A stretch of 64,000 nucleotides of DNA from Calonectria ilicicola (Eukaryota > Ascomycota > Sordariomycetes > Hypocreales > Nectriaceae). Below the pieces are notes generated by a model that did not search any database, was not told where the DNA came from, and was given only the letters and a program-made list of their open reading frames with translations. Position 1 is the first letter of the stretch. Each line of letters starts with the position of its first letter. The stretch covers positions 2,232,001 to 2,296,000 of the forward strand of contig CP085830.1 in assembly GCA_020809705.1 (NCBI GenBank), in the 5' to 3' direction. Shown one piece after another: positions 1 to 10,579 of this stretch. The position numbers and the translations under genes were made by a program.

Positions 1-2196
1 CGATTCTTCCTCACCAGCTCAAAGGATTTGACGGCGAGAGTATGGAGCTTGAACCCTGAAGAGAACTTCACCCCCACAGTCCTTTCTGGTCACAAGCAAG
101 GTGTAATTGGAGCTTGGTTCTCAGAAAATCAGGAGACCATTTACACAGTCAGCAAAGATGGCGCAGTCTTTGACTGGCAATACGTGAAGCCCATCAACCG
201 CCTCACTGAGGACGACATGCGCGACGACGATAATGATGACTCCGACATGAACTGGCGTATTGTTCAGCGCCATTACTTTATGCAAGGAAGTGCCCATGTT
301 CGTTGCGCTGCTTTCCACCCAGAGACGAACCTCCTGGTGGCCGGATTTTCGAATGGTCTTTTTGGACTCTACGAGATGCCTGACTTCAACAACATTCACA
401 AATTGAGCATCTCTCAAAACGATATCGACTTTGTTACTATCAACAAGAGTGGCGAGTGGCTAGCTTTTGGTGCTTCTAAGCTGGGACAGCTCTTGGTATG
501 GGAATGGCAGTCCGAGTCTTACATCCTCAAGCAGCAGGGCCATTTTGACTCAATGAACTCGTTAGTTTATTCTCCAGATGGTCAACGCATTATTACCACT
601 GCCGACGATGGAAAGATCAAGGTTTGGGATATTCAATCAGGGTTCTGTATCGTCACTTTTACCGAGCATACGAGCGGCGTGACTGCCTGCGAGTTTGCTA
701 AGAAGGGCAACGTTTTATTCACGTCTAGTCTTGATGGCTCTATTCGGGCGTGGGATCTCATTCGATACAGAAATTTCCGCACATTTACAGCACCCACCCG
801 ACTCTCCTTCTCTTGTATGGCGGTAGATCCCAGTGGTGAGGTCGTGGCCGCTGGATCTCTTGATTCATTTGACATCCATATCTGGTCTGTACAAACTGGC
901 CAATTGCTCGATCGGTTATCAGGACATGAAGGCCCTGTCTCTGCTCTAGCATTTGCGCCAAACGGAAACTCGCTTGTGAGCGGCAGCTGGGATCGAACAG
1001 CCCGTATCTGGTCCATCTTTAGCCGAACGCAGACAAGCGAGCCTCTGCAGCTTCAGGCTGATGTTCTTGATATGTCTATCCGTCCAGACTCATTGCAACT
1101 AGCAATTTCAACTCTGGACGGCCAGCTGACTTTCTGGTCCATGACTGAAGCCGAGCAAGTTTCTGGATTGGATGGACGAAGAGATGTCTCAGGTGGCCGA
1201 AAGATTACCGATCGACGGACGGCTGCCAATGTGGCTGGAACAAAGAGCTTTAACACGATCCGTTACAGCACTGACGGTAGCTGTCTCATTGCCGGTGGAA
1301 ACAGCAAGTATATTTGCTTGTACTCGGTTACCACTATGGTGTTGCTCAAGAAGTTCACAGTCAGCGTTAACCTCTCACTCTCCGGCACTCAAGAATTCCT
1401 CAACAGCAAGTTGATGACGGAAGCCGGTCCTACAGGGGACCTTGACGACCAAGAAGCTTCAGACAGGGAAGGCCGAGTTGACAGCTCTGTTCCCGGTTCG
1501 AAGCGTGGTGATCCCTCGGCCAGAAAGAAGATGCCAGAAGTCCGTGTGACAGGTATCGGCTTCTCTCCTACTGGAACCGCTTTCTGTGCTGCTTCAACAG
1601 AAGGCCTTCTCATCTACAGCTTGGACAACGACATCCAGTTCGATCCCTTTGATCTAAACATGGAAATCACACCTGCGTCCACACTCGCCGTTCTAGAGAC
1701 TGAACGTGACTATCTCAAGGCCATTGTCATGGCCTTCCGCCTGAATGAAGCCGGCCTCATTAAGCGGGTCTTCCAGGCTGTTCCAGCTCCTGAAGTTGCC
1801 CTTGTAGTGGCCGATATCCCGATCGTCTACGTCTCTCGCCTTCTGCGTTTTGTTGCTGCTCAGACTGAGGAGTCGCCTCATATTGAGTTCTGCCTCATCT
1901 GGATCAAGGCCATTGTTGACAAGCACGGTGCTTGGCTGTCGGCAAATCGGGCCAAGGCCGACGTAGAGCTGCGGGTCGTGGCTCGCGCCGTGGCCAAGAT
2001 GCGAGATGAAGTGAGGAAGATGGCCGATGAGAACGTCTACATGGTGGATTATCTCTTGGGACAGGCTGCGGAAAAGAATAGCGAAAAGGAGGTCAAGTTA
2101 CTGGATGCGCCAGGTGAAGCAAAAATGATTGATTTGGATGCAAAGGTTGGGAGCGAAGATGGTTCAGATGACGACGAGTGGATGGGTCTAGAATAA
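1..2196 (+). CDS. PWP2: PWP2/Utp1 WD40 protein of the small-subunit processome (5' end cut off)
   Basis: The reading frame is already open at base 1, so the N-terminal part lies outside the window; 731 codons plus a TAA stop are present. Visible WD40 blades end in motifs such as DGKIKVWDI, DGSIRAWDL, DIHIWSV and DRTARIWSI. They are followed by a helical Utp12-type domain (about codons 565-685) and an acidic tail (GSEDGSDDDEWMG). This order is that of yeast Pwp2/Utp1, a member of the UtpB subcomplex that binds the 5' external transcribed spacer of pre-rRNA in the nucleolus and is needed for 18S rRNA maturation. No intron is needed in the visible part. The gene converges on the next one with only about 100 bases between stop codons. 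Identity is firm; the true start cannot be seen. Confidence 0.95.
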   Translation, partial: RFFLTSSKDLTARVWSLNPEENFTPTVLSGHKQGVIGAWFSENQETIYTVSKDGAVFDWQYVKPINRLTEDDMRDDDNDDSDMNWRIVQRHYFMQGSAHVRCAAFHPETNLLVAGFSNGLFGLYEMPDFNNIHKLSISQNDIDFVTINKSGEWLAFGASKLGQLLVWEWQSESYILKQQGHFDSMNSLVYSPDGQRIITTADDGKIKVWDIQSGFCIVTFTEHTSGVTACEFAKKGNVLFTSSLDGSIRAWDLIRYRNFRTFTAPTRLSFSCMAVDPSGEVVAAGSLDSFDIHIWSVQTGQLLDRLSGHEGPVSALAFAPNGNSLVSGSWDRTARIWSIFSRTQTSEPLQLQADVLDMSIRPDSLQLAISTLDGQLTFWSMTEAEQVSGLDGRRDVSGGRKITDRRTAANVAGTKSFNTIRYSTDGSCLIAGGNSKYICLYSVTTMVLLKKFTVSVNLSLSGTQEFLNSKLMTEAGPTGDLDDQEASDREGRVDSSVPGSKRGDPSARKKMPEVRVTGIGFSPTGTAFCAASTEGLLIYSLDNDIQFDPFDLNMEITPASTLAVLETERDYLKAIVMAFRLNEAGLIKRVFQAVPAPEVALVVADIPIVYVSRLLRFVAAQTEESPHIEFCLIWIKAIVDKHGAWLSANRAKADVELRVVARAVAKMRDEVRKMADENVYMVDYLLGQAAEKNSEKEVKLLDAPGEAKMIDLDAKVGSEDGSDDDEWMGLE

Positions 2197-2298
2197 AAAG
2201 GGATAAAGATGATTTAAATACCCGAGACATATTCAATAGTAGTTCTTTCATTCTGTTCCTAGTGATACACATTCCGACAAGCCATGACCACAGATAAT

Positions 2299-3865
2299 TT
2301 ACACACGCGCTTCTCGCTGCTTAGGGATATCCGCCCACGCCTCATCAAATCCTGCCGCCCTCACCCAATTGGGCTCCGAGTGTCCGTTAGCATCAACGAG
2401 CAGATGCTGAGCCCTCACCCAAGCGTCGTTGTTTGGAACAAGTATCCATGGCGCATCTGGGTATGGCTGCGATGCCCGCTGCGCAAGGATCAGTGCCCTG
2501 GAAAGCTTCACCGTGTGTCCATCATCGACAACGGCGTGGATCCGGGGCAGCAGATGTTCTTGCTTGGAGACAATCTTTGGTGGGTCTTTGGGCTTGTAAT
2601 TGAAGACTGCGTCTGGGTTGAGTGGTGGGCAGCCACGAGCAATGTATTGCAAAATGTCCAGCCTAATCTTTGTTTCTAACAAGCTGATCTTGACTTCGGT
2701 CGGGACCCAGGAGTACTTGTTGAGTAAGAGAAAGAAAGGTGAAGAGGTTACGTGGTGGCTGGTTTGACGTTAGTGTTTAAAGCATTTATGAGGTTTGTTG
2801 GGCGAGGGGAGGGAGCATACATGAGGAAAAAGTCAAACTTGGGGACATAAGGAGGGTGAAAGGCGGCGGCGGCGGCAACGAATGCAGCCGTATGAATCAT
2901 CTCGGCTGTCTTCTCTTCCAAGTTCTCTGGTGTGACTCGGACCTTGCTCGCAAGCTCTATCATCTCCTCTGGCGAGCGGTTCAGAACGCCATCAAAGATG
3001 CGGTTAGTGTCGTCCCAATGGGCACTCTTCTGGAGCTTCTCATTCTTCGAAATTTGGTCGTAGATTCCGCGGATGGTGCCCATGGGTGCGGGGTCCGAGT
3101 TGGTGGCCGCTGCCGCCTTTGAGCGTGTAATGAAGTCATGCAAATCGTTGCTATGAACAGCTGCTTGTGCGAGACCAGCCGCAATGAGGGCGGGTTGTTC
3201 CCATTCAAGACCGTATTGCAGTTGGATCAAGGGGTGGACAAGACCTGCGAGATTTGGTTAGTCCTATTTAGAATGAAGGCATTATTGGTTGTGTTGTACC
3301 GCCAAACAGGCGACTTTGCATATCCAAGCCTCGTTCATCATCCTTGAAGAGGTACTCCAACAGCACCTCCTTCCAGCCCAGCCTCTCAATCTCAGTTTGG
3401 AAGAATCTCAAAAAGGACGCGTACTGGCGGCCTTTTCCAAGGTGCTCTTTTGCAGAGTCCCAGTCGTTCATGAGTTTGTCCACGACTTCATCGCGCGGCT
3501 TCATGGCCTTGAGTTGGTAAGATTTGTTGAAATCGAAAGCGGTTTGAAGATCCTTAATCGTTGCGCCCGTTCCATAAAGGGTGAGAAGGTGATGGACAAG
3601 CTGCAATTGGCACTATAAGTGAAAAAGGGACATGTAAAGGGCCAAGGAGTAAGCTCACGTGGTCATGATACCCTTGTGCGTTGAAGAAGACATGATGATT
3701 CTGGATCGCACGTTAATTCCAATGACGCTTTCAAGAACTTGGTTGTCTGACCTCGATATCCTTTTGGAGAAGCTCGGAGACCTTGGCTGCTTCTTCATTG
3801 CCCAGGTTCAAACCCAATAGACCCGTATTCTTGGGCTCAACATTGATGCGAAAGGGAGTAGACAT
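2299..3865 (-). CDS. Questin oxidase-like (AflY/HypA family) protein
   Basis: Five exons join in frame: 3865-3752, 3700-3659, 3600-3300, 3244-2821 and 2758-2299, giving 446 residues. The tiny 42-base second exon encodes the family's histidine-rich signature (NHHVFFNAQGYHDH), continued by LVHHLLTLYGTGA in exon 3. Further family landmarks are PLIQLQYGLEWEQPALIAAG and HPPYVPKFDFFL. The family includes fungal Baeyer-Villiger-type ring-cleaving enzymes of aflatoxin (AflY) and questin (GedK-like) metabolism, which lack the usual flavin motifs. No polyketide synthase or other biosynthetic gene lies nearby, so a role in a local cluster is unsupported; many fungi carry stand-alone copies of unknown substrate. 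Splice signals are GT-AG throughout; the first donor (GTCAGA) is slightly unusual. Family assignment is strong, the substrate is unknown. Confidence 0.88.
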
Positions 3866-6150
3866 GGTGGCGAATTTCTTGGTGTATATCAGACTCGGGT
3901 TTGGCCTTGAGAAGACTCTCCATGATTGACGGGAGAGCATTTGACCCTTTATAAAAGCAGAATATGAAACCTCACCTTCTGATTTACCCAGGAATGTCAC
4001 CGCAAGGGCTCATTCACGCAGGCTGAGTCGGGGAGCCGGAGAATTCGCTAACCGCGAGCGAGGCCGAGATGCACGATGCGACAATCTTACGCTCGAGAAA
4101 GTCCGAGCCGACGATACAACGACGTGTTAATGATGCTTCCAGGCCTGCATGGGACGGCTGAGTGCTGACAAATGACAAATGGGTGCAACCAAAAGTTCGT
4201 TCGAAATTGTATTGGTGGGACAGTATGGAATCAAGACTTCTCAACTTGGACCCAATTGAGCGTCGTGGCGGTCAAATGACGTATTTAGCCTGCACTAGTC
4301 CGACCGTTTTAAATAGGACGCACTGAGAGAAGAGACAACTGCGCGAGAAGCCAGAATTATGCCAACATGAAGAAAATAGCACAAGTTAGGTATACTTTCA
4401 AGGTACGAGAAATTGTTATCGCAGGAGTCATTCCAAACTCTATATGGGTTTTTTTTTTCTTTTTTATTACTGCTATCAAAGTGCTGACATGACGCGTTGA
4501 TGGCTGTTGAATACTGAATAGTTGGTTTTACTCATCTCATGGCCTGTTTCCGTCCCAGCTTCACAGCGGAATAGTACAATTCATGAAGGCTTATCTCCGA
4601 CCTATGCTTTTCATATCACATGCGTCGCTGAATTATTATTATTCTGTCTTCTCTATAATTTTATGTTGGTTGCGTATTGTTGTAAATCGCGGCACGGAAC
4701 ACAATATCACGTTCTCAAGGTAGGGCACTCAACAAGGTGCATCAGCAAATTCCAGCCGCAGGCAATTGGTGATCAGATACAAAACTGGATAATATCGCGC
4801 TATTTTGGTCTTTTTGATTCCTTGGGAAGCACAAACGGCGGCTGAGCACTGCCTCGAGAATGAAGAGGTCAGCGACAGCAGCATCGCGTTGCGCCATTAC
4901 ATTTTGACGCGAATGCCGAGGGACAGCCCTCTGCTTTTCGATGCGAAGACAGTTGCCTGGCTCCATCTTCACTGGAAGCACAATTTTCATGGCATAATTG
5001 GATACTTGAACCACCAATCGGCCTTTACTCACAGAGCTCGCCGTGTCTGAGACACGCTAATTTCGACAATGACAAAGCTGCAGCATGCGGACCGGTCCAA
5101 GTTAGGCCGAACCCTGCATAGGAGGTGCCTTGGCTGACGATTTTCCCTTCTGGGTCTTTGTGGGTGTGGCTTATTCCACCAGTTTGGTTGAAATGTGATT
5201 GCTCAAGTCTCGTCTCTTGGCACATGGGGGCGATTGCATCTCTAAGCTTCCCCGCGATATTGACATTTTTAGAAACAGGAATTGTAATAAAAAAAAAAAC
5301 TGGTTGATTCCTTGGTACTGAAAAGCAGGTGGCCCGAGAAAAGATTTAATCTATCGTTCGTGGCCGACATCAACTCGTTGTTATGATCTGCTACTACAGC
5401 TGACATGGCAACGATAGATGGCTAGAAATAGAAATGGAAACGAGAGTTGAAGAAGAACACGTAGCGACATACATGAAATTTCATGGTAACTTTTAAGTAC
5501 TTGAGAAAACGAAAAAGAAGGATAACATAAATCCTCAAAGCACATGGCATACACATGCATGCATGCTGTCTGTGATGAATTTTCTTTTTCATAACCTACC
5601 AAAATTTGCCAAATCCTAAATGTTCTTTGGGTTTGCTCAGATCCAGGCTAGATCAGAAAAAACTACACTGAGTAAAAATAAAAATGCTATCCCATCCGTC
5701 TATTTTTTTTTTCTCATGCATCCATCTTTCATCAGCCACACAATTAAACTCCATTCGCGAATAATAAGCGAGGTAAAGTTCCGACTTGTTATACCCCGGA
5801 TTTTAGCATGAAATCGCATCTGACATCATTGGTGAACGTGGCAAACGCCACAGATGGACCCGCTCAGTCGGTGCTCGGATTTCGCAAACCCGACAATTTC
5901 CAATGCCGAGAGGAATCGGCACAAGGGATAATACAACAACAATACAATAGCAATCAATAATAGCGTGCATATGTAAAATGAAATTGAATTCAAGGGGTAT
6001 GGTCAATCAACTCTAAGTGCGTCTATCATCTCATCTCGTAGCCTTCTTGTGGCTTTTTTGCCTCGCTTCCTGCGTCTATCCTTTTTTGAGGGGGGGTAAC
6101 AAAGGGAAAAAAATATGTCGGGTTAATGTTTATGCTCCAGGTGGAATCAT
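3866..6150. other. Intergenic, no gene seen (2.3 kb)
   Basis: This gap lies between the start of the questin-oxidase-like gene and the stop codon of the NAP gene, both on the minus strand. It should hold the promoter of the former and the 3' UTR of the latter. Only short, unconserved open frames occur. Several A/T homopolymers are present (for example near 4450, 5288 and 5703). I recognised no RNA gene or mobile element. Confidence 0.6.
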
Positions 6151-7253
6151 TTAAGCCTTGCGCTTCTTATTGGCAGGGGCAGCCTTCTTGTCATCATCCT
6201 CCATCTCCTCATCCTCATCCTCATCATCCTCGTCATCGTCCTCGAAGTCGACGTCGCTCATGTCGGCCTCCTGGGCGTTGGCTGTGATGGGGTGGTTAGC
6301 ATTCATAAAAGTCTTAGTCGGATAAATTATCAACTCACTGAAGTACTTGATGGCACCAGGGTAGAGGTCCTCAGCAAGGGTGATGGCGACATCGTCGGCA
6401 GTGGGGAAGATCTCAAGGTCGTACTCATCATCATCAGAGTCATCCTCGTCCATCTCGTCGTCGTCGTCGGTCTTCTTGCCCTCCTTGCGGGCCTGGCGTC
6501 TCTCCGTCTCCTTCTCCTGAGCAGCCTTGTGCTCCTCAGGGGTGACCTTGCGGCCACGGAAACCGAACCAGGAGAAGAAGCTGACACCGTCCATGGCGGT
6601 CTCATCCATGATCTTCTTAAGGGCCTTGACGCTCTCAGTCTCACCCTCCTTGCCGGCCTTCTCGTCCTCCCAGATCTGGTGGACGAGGTCGAGCATGCCG
6701 CCAGTCAGGTCCTTGCCGGCCTTCCAGTTAATCTTGACGGGGTCAGAGACGAGACCAGCCCAGCCATCGGTCTTGCGGCGCCACAAGAACTTCTTCTCAA
6801 GGACCTTATCCTCGAACCACTCGTTCTCCTTGAACTCCCACTTGATGGAGATGCTGCGAGGATCGCCGTTGGGGAGCTCGAAGCGCTCGACGGTCAGGTT
6901 GGCGAGGGCGTTGAGGAGGACAGCAGAGTCGGAGGGCTGGATGTACTCATCGATGTCCATGGGGGCCTGCTCGAAGACGAGGGCCCAGAACTGGGGGATC
7001 TGCTTAATCACCTCCTGGCGCTTCTTGTAGATGTTCTTGCAGAGCTTGTCCTGCTGGCGGACTGTATGAAAGAATTTTCAGTCAGTGGCTTGTTTACTTT
7101 GGAGGGGTTGTTTTTTTTTTCGGGGGAGCGCAATTGGGACTTACGGATCTCGACCTCGACATCGTCCATCTCATCCTCGATGTCCTGGAGCTTCTCGTAG
7201 GTGGCGAGAGCCTCCTCGAGGTTGGTGTCCTGAAGGTCGCTGGTGGTAGACAT
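6151..7253 (-). CDS. NAP-family histone chaperone, SET/Vps75-like
   Basis: Three exons (7253-7145, 7061-6339, 6281-6151) give 320 residues. The protein starts with a long helix (ALATYEKLQDIEDEMDDVEV) typical of the NAP dimerisation coiled coil. It continues with the NAP fold (IPQFWALVFEQAP, SISIKWEFKENEWFED, SFFSWFGF) and ends in long acidic runs and a basic KKRK-type tail that may act in nuclear import. SET/TAF-I and Vps75 proteins bind H3-H4, assist nucleosome assembly and, in yeast, partner the acetyltransferase Rtt109; that role is inferred from the family. The second intron (6282-6338) is 57 bases, has no in-frame stop, and its retention would insert 19 residues just before the acidic tail. 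The start codon is well placed and begins a continuous frame. Confidence 0.9.
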
Positions 7254-9337
7254 GATTAATTATGATTGTGTGTTAAGTCTTGCTTGTAAGAGAGACAAGA
7301 GGAGCCGGGAGCAATTGGGAGGGGAGAAGGGGGGATAAATAGGTACAAGAAAGATTTTTTTTTGTGGAGGATGGAGCCGGTGTGCCGTAGCTCGATAGCA
7401 CGATGAAATGTCAGCAGCTCAACCCGAGCAAGGCAAGTCAAGGCAAAACAGAGCTCTTTCGCTCGCGGCGCTGCACCATCTCTCCCAAAGAACGTGTGTC
7501 GGTGAAATCTTTTTGGTGGGGTTGCGCCTATGTCATTGGCTCCGCGTCGGCCCCTCCAAGACCCCTGCTTTTTTTTCTGCTTGACTCTGGTGGTGCTAGT
7601 CCCACTAAGGGTTCCAAGCTAGCCTGCTAGAGCCCTGGAAAAAACCAGTTTTGGGTGGTCGCTGGTCGGTTGCCCAGTGCATTTGGGCGGGTATCGTGCA
7701 CTTTGGGCGACTCTTCACAGCTGCCGACGAACCCCACTGACACAAGCCAAGGATCCAGGGGTTTTAACGTCAGTGAGGGGCAAGCCAGTCACAGGCCTAC
7801 TGAGAGTCCGTGCAGTGGTAGTGCCCCTCAAAACGCCCCTCATCTGCCAGCTGCCACATGCTCAGCGATGGACGAGGGAAAAAAAAAATCCATCAAAAAA
7901 AAAGTGCTAATGAGGACCCCACAGTGGGCTTCATTCTCCAGACACCCACAAAGCCGTAGTACTATTATGATCTTCCCACAAACTGTTGCCACCCCAACTG
8001 AAGTAGAAAAACAATTCAAGAAAAATCTAGACAATGCTTGGGCGGTGGGTTCGGCTCAATCGCTCTCGGCGCCTCTTGGGAAGTAAGGGGGGAGGCACTG
8101 TTGAGCGGGGAATAGCGCCCTCCCAAAACTCTTGTAAGTGAAATGGGGTAGCCAAGGATGGAATATGGAATTGGATCTCGGCACAATTTTCATTCCGGAT
8201 AAATTCTCTTAACCTGATTTGCCTAGCTCCCAACTACTCTCCCTTCGCCTTCTCGTGCCTTCCAGCGTGTGAATACTCGGGTTGCAGAGGTCACAGAATC
8301 ATCGTTTTGACTCCGTCCCGGGTCAATCGTGATCTCGCCATTGAGGCGCGGAATGTGGGCCTCTCGCTCTGTTCACTTTTTTTTCGCGGCTAAAATCCTG
8401 GATAAACTAGACTCGGGGTTGTATCCGTCGGTAGTGAGCACAGTCCGAACTTGGGTCTAGCACTTTGGGTTCCCTCAAGGCTGCCCTCCAACCCAGTGTA
8501 GTTGTGAATACAATACCAATTAGCACGCATTTCCCATATCTCAAGACCTAAATGCATATCTTCCATTAAGGAGACGCTGATATTTTTCCTTTCATATTTT
8601 ATGGATCTTTTACTCCCTGTCTCGGGTACTTTTTAACTATTGTATTTAGCTGCAGTATGCAATGTCATTCACACAAACTTCACGCTACACTTCAATTATG
8701 GGTTATTAGAGGAAACAACCTAACTTCTAGAAAATGTATCAGTAATATTTCTCTCGAGTTTCCATTGATCCGGAGGTTCTGAATATTGTGTGCTAACTTA
8801 TGCTGGAACCAATTTTTGTTTGTATACAAACGCGCATCCACTGAATTCAACTCATAGCGAATCAGAAAATAAATTAATGGCTACATAAAAGGAAACAGAT
8901 GGTCCAGTTAGGAGTGATTAAAAATGAAATAAAAAGTGATATATACTAACTCCTCATATAAGCAAGAGACCAAGGGATACAAACAGCTGGGTTGAATGGT
9001 GAATGGGACAAGTCCCTTGTTCAGGGTAAGTGGATCGGTGTGGATTTGCCGCAAACACCATCCTATACACCACTCCCCGTTTGGGCAACGGCTTCAATTC
9101 ACTTTCATCAATCTCACAACACTACCATATCGTTTGCCTGGCAATGTCTTTAACCCACAGTTTCAATAAACTGCAACGTTTGCAAAGATGAAAAACAGGT
9201 GAATGGCAAAATCTATATATTTTGACTCTGTCGTCGCTGGATTCGATATTCACTCTACCTCCTCATCATCAACTTCATCATCAACAGCATCCCACAAATC
9301 AAACTCATCCATCACCCCTCCTTGAGGCAAAGAAACC
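7254..9337. promoter_or_regulatory. Divergent intergenic region between NAP and CutC genes
   Basis: About 2.1 kb separate two start codons that point away from each other, so both promoters lie here. The NAP-proximal half is GC-rich with short A/T homopolymers; 8.5-9.2 kb is AT-rich. Short open frames (for instance 7655-8086) show no domain or conserved look and were not called. Confidence 0.55.
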
Positions 9338-10174
9338 ATGCCTGCCCGCGAGATCCCTCTCGAGGTCGTCGCCTTCAGCAAGGCCAATGCCCTCCAGGCC
9401 GAGACCATTGGCGCCCAGCGCATTGAGCTCAACGCGGCGGGCTCTTACGATGTCGGTGGGCTCACTCCATCCGTCGACGATCTCCGTGCATTGCACTTGC
9501 CTTCCAACCCGGTTGACAAGAAGCTGAACATCCCTGTCCGCATCATGATCCGGCCTCGCCCGGCTCCCGGCCCCACCGAGGCCGAGCAGCAAGACTTTAT
9601 CTACTCGGACGACGAGTTCGAGGCCATGAAGGCTTCCATCACTGAGTTCAAGAACATTGGCACCCTTAACCCTTTCCGCGGCGATGCCTTTGTCTTTGGC
9701 ATCCTCGAGCGCGTCGGACCCGGAGCCGCGCCCAAGGAGCGCGAGCTCGGCGTCGACATCCGCCGCTGCACCATGCTAGTCGAGCACGCCAAGCCCGTCC
9801 GCTGCGTCTTCCACCGCGCCTTTGACGTTCTCGCTGCCTGCGACGACTGGAGAATCAGCCTCAGCGAGCTCATCCGCTGCGGCTTCACCGGCGTCCTGAC
9901 CTCTGGCGGACCCGGCAACTTCACCGACAACATCGAGCGGCTCACCCGCATGTGCTATCTGATGCCTGATATCCAGATCATTGTTGGTGGCGGCGTCCGT
10001 TCCAACAACGCCCAGATCTTCACCTCGCGCGTCAAGCATCTTGCTAGGCTCAATTTGTGGATGCACTCTTCCTGCCGCTACAGCGAACCCCGCGACGGTC
10101 AGGACCCTGAGGATGTCGACACGGACGAACTTAGACGGTTGGGTTCGGCTCTCGGACACGGCGATGTGGAGTAG
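9338..10174 (+). CDS. cutC: CutC family copper homeostasis protein
   Basis: A single exon of 278 residues with a good start context (accATGcc). The N-terminus (LEVVAFSKANALQAETIGAQ, then RIELNAAGSYDVGGLTPS) and later strands (PVRIMIRPRP, VFHRAFDVL, GVLTSGGPGNFTDN, IIVGGGVRSNN, WMHSS) are the successive beta strands of the CutC TIM barrel. The family is linked to copper tolerance in bacteria and humans, but its biochemical activity is still unsettled, so the copper role here is by family only. The protein is a little longer than bacterial CutC, mainly through an insertion after the first strands and a charged C-terminus. The next gene converges on it from the minus strand. Confidence 0.92.
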   Translation: MPAREIPLEVVAFSKANALQAETIGAQRIELNAAGSYDVGGLTPSVDDLRALHLPSNPVDKKLNIPVRIMIRPRPAPGPTEAEQQDFIYSDDEFEAMKASITEFKNIGTLNPFRGDAFVFGILERVGPGAAPKERELGVDIRRCTMLVEHAKPVRCVFHRAFDVLAACDDWRISLSELIRCGFTGVLTSGGPGNFTDNIERLTRMCYLMPDIQIIVGGGVRSNNAQIFTSRVKHLARLNLWMHSSCRYSEPRDGQDPEDVDTDELRRLGSALGHGDVE

Positions 10175-10579
10175 TTCTCCGTCCCGACCGTCTGGCGACA
10201 GCGCTTTCACTAAATCAGCTCTGCGCATAAAAACGTGAGCATCACGGTTTTAAGACTTTGAATGTCTTGGGAAGGAGAGAAAGACCAGAAAGGGTTACGA
10301 GAGGACTGGTCTCGTACAACATGGTTCATATCATATGGGAGTTGGGTTTTGGTGGAACGTCAGGTTAGCACCTAGTTGGCCATATTTTCCGGGTCTCATG
10401 TGCGCACAATGGGCGCCACCTTGTTTTCTAGCTAGGCAGTTCTCATCTCCCAATGAATTACTTCTACACATCCTCATTACGCCTGGCTCATGCTCAAATC
10501 AACTCTACTAGTATTTACATCGTCGTCTCATCATAAACTCCCGCCAATCGCCTCTTGTAAATGAACACTCCCAAGCCGC

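Noticed and set aside
6292..7200. 302-residue plus-strand open frame
   Set aside because: It is antisense to the NAP gene and consists of Leu/Val-rich text produced by reading acidic codons backwards.
2299..7253. Secondary-metabolite cluster around the questin-oxidase-like gene
   Set aside because: No polyketide synthase, transporter, P450 or pathway regulator is adjacent.
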